A stretch of 64,000 nucleotides of DNA from an uncultured Trichococcus sp. (GTDB lineage Bacteria > Bacillota > Bacilli > Lactobacillales > Aerococcaceae): the NCBI RefSeq assembly GCF_963663645.1, contig NZ_OY760503.1:558001-622000 (forward strand). The letters are read 5' to 3'. Of this stretch, positions 55,870-63,131 are shown piece by piece (positions within the stretch are counted from its first letter, which is position 1; each line of letters opens with the position of its first letter). Below the pieces are notes generated by a model. The model saw only the letters and a list, made by a program, of their open reading frames with translations. It did not search any database and was not told where the DNA came from. Position numbers and translations under genes: made by a program.

Positions 55870-55898
55870 TTTACGTTTGATGTTTCCCGTGATAGAAT
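55870..55898 (+). promoter_or_regulatory. Activase gene promoter
   Basis: TTTACG (55870-55875), 17 bases, TAGAAT (55893-55898). The ACGTTTGA at the -35 resembles the TCGTTTGA word at the GRE promoter, suggesting shared DeoR control. Confidence 0.6.
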
Positions 55899-55928
55899 AC
55901 ACTTGAATAAAGAAAGAAGGAGATTTAT

Positions 55929-56717
55929 ATGACAACACAAACACAATTGAAGGCATGCATCTTTAATATCCAAAAATTCAGCATCCATGACGGCCCTGGC
56001 ATACGCACTGTGGTCTTTTTCAAAGGTTGCCCTCTCCGTTGTTATTGGTGTTCCAATCCTGAATCACAAAGTGGCACCCCAGAAAAGATATGGAATAATC
56101 AAAAGAAAAGCTATACAACTGTCGGAGAATACAAAACTATCGATGAAATCATTCAAGAGGTCATGAAAGATGTCGCATTTTATGAAGAATCAGGTGGCGG
56201 TGTCACGCTCTCAGGCGGTGAAGTATTGTATCAAGCCGAGTTTGCTACTGAATTGTTGCGACAATTGAAAGCTAAAGGTATCCACACTGCGACTGAAACA
56301 ACAGGCTATGCAAAACCTGAAGTTTTTCAAAAATACATTGGACAAGTGGATGCTTTATACTTTGATGTCAAACACTATGATCCTGAAAAACATCGCGAGG
56401 GAATCGGGGCCACAAATGAAATGATTCTGGAAAACTTAGCTTTCGCTTTGGAAAATCATGACAATCTGACTGTCCGCATTCCAGTTATCCCCAATTTCAA
56501 TGATAGCCCCGAAGATGCCGAACAGTTTGCGCTGTTGTTCAATAAAATGGGTGTTACCAAAATTGAGTTGCTTCCGTTCCATCAATTTGGACAAAAAAAA
56601 TATGAGAATTTAAATCGCAAGTATAAAATGCAAGATATCCCTCAACTTCATACAGAAGATCTGGACTACTTCAAAGAAATTATGGAAAAACACGGTATTT
56701 CTTGTATTGTAAGATAA
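55929..56717 (+). CDS. Glycyl radical enzyme activase (radical SAM)
   Basis: 262 residues. Radical SAM protein that installs the glycyl radical on its partner GRE. The 4Fe-4S cysteines are in FFKGCPLRCYWCSNPESQ (C34, C38, C41). TLSGGEVLYQ is the SAM-binding motif, TTGYAKPEVF and VDALYFDVKHYDPEKHREGIG follow. The ferredoxin-like insert with extra cysteine clusters that many dehydratase-type activases carry after SNPE is absent, giving a short PFL-activase-like protein. AGAAGGAG precedes the ATG. It is divergent from deoR and the GRE gene. Confidence 0.92.
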   Translation: MTTQTQLKACIFNIQKFSIHDGPGIRTVVFFKGCPLRCYWCSNPESQSGTPEKIWNNQKKSYTTVGEYKTIDEIIQEVMKDVAFYEESGGGVTLSGGEVLYQAEFATELLRQLKAKGIHTATETTGYAKPEVFQKYIGQVDALYFDVKHYDPEKHREGIGATNEMILENLAFALENHDNLTVRIPVIPNFNDSPEDAEQFALLFNKMGVTKIELLPFHQFGQKKYENLNRKYKMQDIPQLHTEDLDYFKEIMEKHGISCIVR

Positions 56718-56720
56718 ACA

Positions 56721-56774
56721 ATAGCACGCAAAAGATCCAATGAGAACTTATTCATTGGATCTTTTGCGTGCTAT
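56721..56774. terminator. Very long bidirectional terminator
   Basis: Perfect 23-bp arms (56721-56743 and 56752-56774, core GCACGCAAAAGATCCAATGA) with an 8-base loop. It lies between the convergent activase and PTS IIC genes, and the IIC stop codon is inside the stem. Confidence 0.9.
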
Positions 56775-58081
56775 TCGTTTGTTTTATTCATTTCCAGTTC
56801 ATTGTTGTAAGCAATCTTGTCTTGAATTCTGAAGAACGGGTAATAGATTATTGCGGATAAGGATAAGATTACAATTTGTAATACCGCTCCTTGCCATCCA
56901 GCAACCATCAACCCAGAAATAATTGCGGGTGTGCTCCAAGGCAACGTAACTCCCGCAAACGGTGTCATAAAGCCTATTGCAATTGAACCATAAACAAGCC
57001 CTGCGGAAAGCACCGGCACCAGTAAGAAGGGGATAAACATCACTGGGTTCATCACAACCGGAAATCCGAAGATCACTGGTTCATTCACATTGAACAGTGC
57101 CGGAAAAGCCGCAACTTTCCCTAGCGCTTTATACTGTTGGGACTTGGCCCCAAACAGCATGGCAATGACTAATCCGAAGGTTATTCCAGAACCAGAAATG
57201 AGCAGGAAGCTGTCCAGGAATTGCTGCGTCACAATATGGGCGCCATTTTCTAAAGACAAATTTCCGGCGGCGGCGAGCGCTTTGTTCGCATCTAAGTTTG
57301 ATAAGAGCAATGCAGTTACAATTCCATTGACCACTGATTGGCCATGAACCCCAAACCACCATAAGAATGAGATGAAAAATGCGATTCCGATGGCACCCGG
57401 CAGAGATCCGGTCAAACCTTGCAACGGTACTTGAATTACGTCATAAATCATCTCAATAAAAGTGCCGCCATCTGTGATGGCTTTTGAAATAATATAGACG
57501 ATCATCGACAATAGAAAGATCGCAAATGCAGGTGTCATGGCCTCAAACTGTTTTGCGATCGCTTGTGGTACTTGTTCAGGCATTTTAATAACGATTTTTT
57601 TCTGAATAAATTCCGTATAAATTGCCCCAACAGTTAATCCGATAATAATAGCTCCGATAATCCCTTGACCACCAAACCATACTTTGGATAACGCATCACC
57701 AATCGGCTCCCCACTTTCAGGGATATAAGACGATCTCAACGTAATAAAGAATGATGAAAGTGACAAAACACCGGCTGGCAAAGGTTCTACCCCACTATTT
57801 TTAGCATATGAATATGCGATTGAAAAACAGGAAATCAATCCCATAATGGCAAACGTACCTGCATGAACTTGCATGAAAGGCTCTGTCCAATCAGGCCCGA
57901 AAATATTTGCAATTGCGTTATTGACACCTTCAAATGGAATTTGACCAAGAATCAAGAAAATACTCCCGACAACCGTAAGAGGTAAAATGGATAACATCCC
58001 ATCCTTCAAGGCTATAATTCCGCGCATGTTTACAAATTTCATGATTGGCGCAATAATTTTTTGAGAGTTAAAATTTCCCAT
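56771..58081 (-). CDS. PTS EIIC, lactose/cellobiose family
   Basis: 436 residues with about ten membrane segments. The lactose/diacetylchitobiose-type EIIC signature FNVNEPVIFGFPVVMNPVMFIPFLL is present near residue 335, with FGVHGQSVVNG near 245. GGAGGG lies upstream of the ATG. Encoded after IIA (58442) and IIB (58085) on the same strand, giving a complete cellobiose-type permease. With the adjacent GRE pathway the likely cargo is a glucitol-like sugar rather than cellobiose, but specificity cannot be read from sequence. Confidence 0.93.
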   Translation of the reverse strand: MGNFNSQKIIAPIMKFVNMRGIIALKDGMLSILPLTVVGSIFLILGQIPFEGVNNAIANIFGPDWTEPFMQVHAGTFAIMGLISCFSIAYSYAKNSGVEPLPAGVLSLSSFFITLRSSYIPESGEPIGDALSKVWFGGQGIIGAIIIGLTVGAIYTEFIQKKIVIKMPEQVPQAIAKQFEAMTPAFAIFLLSMIVYIISKAITDGGTFIEMIYDVIQVPLQGLTGSLPGAIGIAFFISFLWWFGVHGQSVVNGIVTALLLSNLDANKALAAAGNLSLENGAHIVTQQFLDSFLLISGSGITFGLVIAMLFGAKSQQYKALGKVAAFPALFNVNEPVIFGFPVVMNPVMFIPFLLVPVLSAGLVYGSIAIGFMTPFAGVTLPWSTPAIISGLMVAGWQGAVLQIVILSLSAIIYYPFFRIQDKIAYNNELEMNKTNE

Positions 58082-58084
58082 TGG

Positions 58085-58420
58085 CTATTTCCCTCCAAAA
58101 GCGGATGATTTATTGTTTGATAGACTTAAAGCAAGATCCAATACTTTTTCCCCATCCAACATTCCATAGTCAGCCATAGGAATCACTGCTATTGGAACGT
58201 TACATTCTTTGCAAATCAGTTCAGACTTCCCGAATGTGTAACTTACTTGAGGTCCTAATAAAGCTACGTCCATGCCTTTAACACAGTCACTCAACTTGGC
58301 CTGAGGATAAGCGTCAATTTCCACTTCAAGGTTACGTTTTTGAGCTGCATTTTTCATATTGTTCACTAACATCCCTGTTGAAAAACCAGCTGCACAAAAT
58401 AATCCAATTTTAATCATCAT
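58085..58420 (-). CDS. PTS EIIB, lactose/cellobiose family
   Basis: 111 residues. The phosphorylated cysteine is in KIGLFCAAGFSTGMLVNNM near residue 9, then DVALLGPQVSYTFGK. It passes phosphate from IIA to the sugar. AAGGGAG precedes the first of two adjacent ATG codons. It is separated from IIC by three bases and from IIA by 21, so one operon. Confidence 0.95.
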   Translation of the reverse strand: MMIKIGLFCAAGFSTGMLVNNMKNAAQKRNLEVEIDAYPQAKLSDCVKGMDVALLGPQVSYTFGKSELICKECNVPIAVIPMADYGMLDGEKVLDLALSLSNNKSSAFGGK

Positions 58421-58441
58421 CTTCGATCTCCCTTATGTAGT

Positions 58442-58759
58442 TTATTTTTTTAGTTCTACTCTCAATTCAATGATCTCTTTAATTAAGTTAATTTCAGTAA
58501 TTGTTGTCATCAAATGGTCTTGCGCATGCACAAATAATGCTGAGATCTCTGTTCTGTTCCCGCCCGCTTCTTGAGCAAGAAAACGCGTCTGTAAATTGTG
58601 GGCTTCATTCAGCGCATTCTCAGCCAAATGAATTTCTTTATCACTTTCTTCAAGGTTTCCCTGCTTCGCTTGATTCAACGCTTCGTAAATATGCTGTTTC
58701 GCATCGCCTGCGTTCAAAATCAACCCCATAATAATCTGATCTGGTACAATCGTTTCCAA
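58442..58759 (-). CDS. PTS EIIA, lactose/cellobiose family
   Basis: 105 residues of the helical IIA type. The phosphoryl-accepting histidine is in ISALFVHAQDHLMTTI near residue 78, and VPDQIIMGLILNAGDAKQHIYEAL is the conserved first helix. The start is TTG, with AGAGGA five bases upstream. It accepts phosphate from HPr. Confidence 0.94.
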   Translation of the reverse strand: METIVPDQIIMGLILNAGDAKQHIYEALNQAKQGNLEESDKEIHLAENALNEAHNLQTRFLAQEAGGNRTEISALFVHAQDHLMTTITEINLIKEIIELRVELKK

Positions 58760-58826
58760 TTCTATCCTCTCCTTTAGTTTTTTTCGTGGTGATGAATCTT
58801 CTCATGCCATTGAAGCTGTACCGATA

Positions 58827-59882
58827 CTACGCCTCTTGTTGCACAATTTCTGCTTCCGCTGCATTTACGTCTCTTTTTGTAAGCCCTAAGATGGCGACAC
58901 CTGCCACTACTCCCAAAGCAACCGACATCAAGAAGCCTAATGGATTAGCATTTAGAGGTAAAATGAACAAACCACCGAATGGAGCCATGACTGAACACCC
59001 AAACAATATTGATCCTCCACCCGCGATCGCAGAACCAATCATGCAAGCCGAGCCAACTCGCAACGGATCTTTTAACAGAAACGGAATGCCGCCTTCAGAT
59101 ATTCCAGCTAGCCCCATAATTAAGTTTGTGATGCCTTGGCCCTTTTCTGTTTTGGTGAATTTATTTCTGAAAATCAGAGTTGAAATCCCTGTAACATATG
59201 GCGGAATCAACGCGCCAGCTAAGACAGCCGACATCAACGAATACTCTCCATTGGCTAGGGCTGCCGTTGCGAATAGATACGCTGTTTTATTGATTGGACC
59301 ACCCATATCTGCCGACTGCATTAACGCCAATATTGCTCCTAAGAAAACTTGACTAGATCCGCTCATTGATTGTAAGCCAGCGTTCATCAGTATATTTAAT
59401 TTGCCAATGACCGGTTCTACCATGAACTGCGTAAGTATTGCTGTCACTATGGCTGAGATCAGAGGAACCAAAAGCAGATCCCTTAATATTGAGAACGTTT
59501 CTGGTAGCTTTTCGAATGCTTTTTTCAGAGCTACAACAAGGTAGCCCACCGCAAACCCCAATAACAGCGCTCCCAAAAAACTGGAATCGCCATCCCTGGT
59601 TAACGCACCGGCCATCAATGCCGCTGGAATAGCCGATTTACCGGCAATGTAGAATGCGACACCCGCACAAAAGACTGGCAACATTAAACTGAACAGCGCA
59701 TTCCCATTTTGATTAAAGAACGCCGCCAACGGTAAGTTGGTTCCATAATTGGCAGGATTGATTGAAATGTCATCCACCAAAAAACTGATTCCTAACATAA
59801 TTCCGCCTGCAACAACACATGGCAACATATAATTGACCCCTGAAAGAATGGATTCTAAAATCGGATTTTTTTTCTTGTTCAT
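58827..59882 (-). CDS. PTS fructose-type EIIC (FrwC-like)
   Basis: 351 residues with about nine membrane segments. Fructose-family motifs: GVNYMLPCVVAGGIMLGISFL, MGGPINKTAYLFATA and GISEGGIPFLLKDP. No fused or adjacent fructose-type IIA or IIB is in the window, so it must borrow partners encoded elsewhere or work with the cellobiose-type IIA/IIB next to it. E. coli carries an frwC EIIC beside pflD and fsaB, which makes this a conserved association. Starts by overlapping the ROK gene stop (ATGA). Confidence 0.9.
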   Translation of the reverse strand: MNKKKNPILESILSGVNYMLPCVVAGGIMLGISFLVDDISINPANYGTNLPLAAFFNQNGNALFSLMLPVFCAGVAFYIAGKSAIPAALMAGALTRDGDSSFLGALLLGFAVGYLVVALKKAFEKLPETFSILRDLLLVPLISAIVTAILTQFMVEPVIGKLNILMNAGLQSMSGSSQVFLGAILALMQSADMGGPINKTAYLFATAALANGEYSLMSAVLAGALIPPYVTGISTLIFRNKFTKTEKGQGITNLIMGLAGISEGGIPFLLKDPLRVGSACMIGSAIAGGGSILFGCSVMAPFGGLFILPLNANPLGFLMSVALGVVAGVAILGLTKRDVNAAEAEIVQQEA

Positions 59883-60898
59883 AGACTACCCCTCATTTGT
59901 TCCTGTATTTCACCTTTGCTTAAATTAAATACTTCTGAATGTGACAAATCAAACCGACAGTTGGGACAATGCGCTTCATGATATGGCTCATATTCTTCCG
60001 CATTTATTACGTATTCTTCTAAGAAGTGATAGAGCGCTCCATATAAATTAGCGTCATTATTCAATTTTGAGTTCTCTATCACCGGCAGCAATAAGTACAT
60101 TGAATTTGCTTGATAGATGCGTCTTACTTCATTCATAATCTGATCTCTGACGACAGGCTGATTACTTACGCCGCCACAAATGATGAACCGTTCCGGATCC
60201 AAAACATACTGGAGGCTGATGATCATACGCGCAATTTTACGGCAATATTCACAAAATACCCTCCAGGACGCTTCGTTTTGTTCATTGATGTACATAAATA
60301 CCGTTTCTCCATCAGCATCAGCTGATAATCCATTCAGTTCTGCAATTTCACTGACCATTTTAGGAGCAGAGGCATCAAACCCACACATTTTATAAACAGA
60401 ATCTTGATTCTCGACCGGATCACCAACCATGTAACTCACTTCACCTGCCGAAAAATTTTTTCCGCGATGAAGTTTCCCATCAATGATGATTCCGCCCCCA
60501 ATGGCACTTCCTAAGACCATCACGACTGCATGTTTGGAATTATTCACACCGCCACGCCATAACTCTGCAAGTGCGGCTGCTTTCCCATCATTCTCAATCG
60601 ATACAGGCATCTTGTATCGATCCATCAAAATTTGTTTCAAACAAACTTCGTGTAAGTAAGTTAAGCACCCGCCGTAATAGACGATTCCTTGATAAGAATC
60701 AACTACACCTGGACAGCAAATCGAAATACCTTTAATTTCATACTCATCGTAGCGATCAATCACATCGAACATGCCGAACAGAAGTAAATCCAATGAATTT
60801 TTCGGTGTGGGGAATTTATCTTTCATATAAATATTTCCCGATCGGTCCAAAATTGCGTATTTTACTGAAGATCCTCCAATATCAAAAACCATGTACAT
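59879..60898 (-). CDS. ROK-family sugar kinase-like protein with C-terminal CPNC extension
   Basis: 339 residues from ATG 60898 (MYMVFDIGGSSVKYAIL), nine bases after GGAG. The ASKHA ATP fold is clear: DIGGSSVK, CCPGVVDS, IENDGKAAALAELWRGG and VLGSAIGGGIIIDGKLHRG. The zinc motif CxCGxxGCxE of typical ROK kinases is missing at GEVSYMVGDP...MCGFDASAP. An added C-terminal segment has AHCPNCRFDLSHSEVF. It could be a sugar kinase or a sensor. First gene of the PTS operon, coupled to the EIIC. Confidence 0.85.
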   Translation of the reverse strand: MYMVFDIGGSSVKYAILDRSGNIYMKDKFPTPKNSLDLLLFGMFDVIDRYDEYEIKGISICCPGVVDSYQGIVYYGGCLTYLHEVCLKQILMDRYKMPVSIENDGKAAALAELWRGGVNNSKHAVVMVLGSAIGGGIIIDGKLHRGKNFSAGEVSYMVGDPVENQDSVYKMCGFDASAPKMVSEIAELNGLSADADGETVFMYINEQNEASWRVFCEYCRKIARMIISLQYVLDPERFIICGGVSNQPVVRDQIMNEVRRIYQANSMYLLLPVIENSKLNNDANLYGALYHFLEEYVINAEEYEPYHEAHCPNCRFDLSHSEVFNLSKGEIQEQMRGSL

Positions 60899-61163
60899 AA
60901 TCAAACACTCCTTTTTTCTGTTTCCCCTTATAAAGCATCTGCAAAGTTGATAAACAAATAACTTGTAGTTTCATGCGAAACACACAGGAAGTTCCTTCGC
61001 AATTAAAAAAATACCATCTGAAAGCGGATTCGTCAATGCAGTACTGATCAGTTTGCTCCACTTTGCACTATCGTGCAAACATAAATAGATTTATCCATAA
61101 GCCCTTTTTTCTATAAAAAATCATGTATGATAAGAAAAAATGACGAATGTGAAAGGAGAAATT

Positions 61164-63077
61164 ATGACTGCCAGTATGTATAAAGAAAAATATTACCAAA
61201 CCTTACTCAAAGAATTTCCGACGAAACAAGAAATTTCTTCTGAGATTATCAATCTTCAGGCAATTTTAAATTTACCAAAAGGAACGGAATACTTCATCAG
61301 CGACATCCATGGGGAATTTAAAGGTTTCCAGCATATCATCAATACAGGTTCCGGAATCATTCGCGAAAAAATCTATGAATGTTTTGGGGCCAAAAAAACA
61401 AATGAAGAGTGTGAACAATTAGTAAAATTAATCTCTTATCCGATGGAAATGATGCAAATCAAAAAATCCCAAACAACACCGATCGAATTTGAAAATTGGA
61501 CAAAGGAAATTATCGCAATCCTAGTTCAATTCATTGTGTTTTGTTCCAGTAAATATTCTCGTTCTAAACTCCGGAAAAGATTGCCTCAAAAATATATCTA
61601 TCTTGGCGAAGAATTGATTTACGCAAGCCTCGCAAAGAAAAATAAAAAAATCTACATTGATAAAATACTAGGGGAAATTGTAGAACTGAACATTGCTGAA
61701 GACGTGATCAAAGAGTTTGCCTGTACAATCAAGTTTTTAGTTATCGATCATATGCACATCGTAGGGGATGTTTTTGATAGGGGAGCGGATGCTTATGATG
61801 TATTAAATTTCTTAACAGACTTTCCATCTATTGATATTCAATGGGGAAACCATGATGTGTTATGGTTAGGCGCCTTTTCAGGTTCAGAAACCTGTTTGAT
61901 GACTTTATTGCGGATTGCTACGAAATACGGATACTTGCTTGAATTGGAGAGGCAATACAGTTTGAATCTGCGCTCATTATTCCAATTCTCAGAAGAATAT
62001 TATCAAGCGCTCCCCTCATTTAATCCGCAGGTTGCCAGGAAAACACCGAACTCAAAATCACTTGCTAAAGTACAGCAAGCATTACTGATAATCCAGTTAA
62101 AACTAGAAGGACAAGTCATATTACGCAATCCTGAATTCCAAATGGATAACCGCCTATTTCTGAACAAATTAGAGGAGATCGAGCAATTTCTTTCGGAAAA
62201 TTGCTTTCAACTGGTTGATTCAGCCGATCCATTCAAATTAACTGAATCAGAATGTCAGGTGGTTAAAGATTTGATGGGCTCTTTCCAGAAATCAACCCGC
62301 TTGGATAAACAGCTTAACTTCATCATCGAAAAAGGTAGTCTCTACCTAAAATACAATCAAAATCTGATTTTTCATGGTTGTATGCCATTAAATAAGGATG
62401 GTGATTTTCAATACTTTTTAACACCTGACTTATACGGAAAATCATTGATGGATTTTTTTGAAGAACAGATCATAAAAGCTTTTGACTCTAGACACAATCC
62501 CAATGAATCAGCCCTGGACCTTGTATGGTATTGCTGGTGCGGCAAATATTCCCCTTTGTTCGGAAGAGAAGAAATGAAAACTTTTGAGAGCTACTTCATG
62601 CAGTCCGATGAAGAAAAAAAAGAAACCAACAATGCGTATTTCCAATTAAGAAATCAAGTCGAGATTTGCGACAAAATTCTGGAAGAGTTCGGTATTACTG
62701 GAGAAGATTCTTGTATTGTGAATGGGCATACTCCTGTGATGGTAAAACAAGGCGAGTCTCCAATAAAAGCAAATGGAAAATTATTTGTTATAGATGGTGG
62801 TCTATCCCGACCCTATCAATGCAAAACAGGAATTGCCGGGTATACGTTATTGAACAATTCCTATGGTTTCCAAATTGTCACCCACACACCATTTGAATCA
62901 ATCAATAACTTTATCCACTCCCGTTCTGGTGATTCAACATTAACCAAAGTAATTGATAAAGATTTGCCAAGAAAAACGATTGCAGAAACTACCATCGGGG
63001 AACAAATTAAAGTGCAAGTCAATGAATTAAAAGACTTGATCCCATATCTTGAGGGCGAAGCCGGTCTGCCTTTATAG
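61164..63077 (+). CDS. fbp: Class III fructose-1,6-bisphosphatase
   Basis: 637 residues from ATG 61164 (MTASMYKEKYYQTLLKEF), five bases after GAAAGGAG; an ATG eight codons upstream has no site. Firmicute-specific calcineurin-like FBPase: metal motifs YFISDIHGEFKGF, HIVGDVFDRGADAYDVLNFL, IQWGNHDVLWLGA and IVNGHTPVMVKQGESP. It converts fructose 1,6-bisphosphate to fructose 6-phosphate in gluconeogenesis. It would allow hexose synthesis during growth on three-carbon products. Transcribed alone, with a strong terminator. Confidence 0.96.
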   Translation: MTASMYKEKYYQTLLKEFPTKQEISSEIINLQAILNLPKGTEYFISDIHGEFKGFQHIINTGSGIIREKIYECFGAKKTNEECEQLVKLISYPMEMMQIKKSQTTPIEFENWTKEIIAILVQFIVFCSSKYSRSKLRKRLPQKYIYLGEELIYASLAKKNKKIYIDKILGEIVELNIAEDVIKEFACTIKFLVIDHMHIVGDVFDRGADAYDVLNFLTDFPSIDIQWGNHDVLWLGAFSGSETCLMTLLRIATKYGYLLELERQYSLNLRSLFQFSEEYYQALPSFNPQVARKTPNSKSLAKVQQALLIIQLKLEGQVILRNPEFQMDNRLFLNKLEEIEQFLSENCFQLVDSADPFKLTESECQVVKDLMGSFQKSTRLDKQLNFIIEKGSLYLKYNQNLIFHGCMPLNKDGDFQYFLTPDLYGKSLMDFFEEQIIKAFDSRHNPNESALDLVWYCWCGKYSPLFGREEMKTFESYFMQSDEEKKETNNAYFQLRNQVEICDKILEEFGITGEDSCIVNGHTPVMVKQGESPIKANGKLFVIDGGLSRPYQCKTGIAGYTLLNNSYGFQIVTHTPFESINNFIHSRSGDSTLTKVIDKDLPRKTIAETTIGEQIKVQVNELKDLIPYLEGEAGLPL

Positions 63078-63081
63078 CAGT

Positions 63082-63129
63082 AAAAAAAGGTCCGGAACAC
63101 TATTTTTGTAGTGTTCCGGACCTTTTTTC
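63082..63129. terminator. Bidirectional terminator
   Basis: AAAGGTCCGGAACACTA and TAGTGTTCCGGACCTTT, 17-bp stem or longer with A and T runs, between convergent fbp and the SorC-type gene. Confidence 0.93.
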
Positions 63130-63131
63130 AA

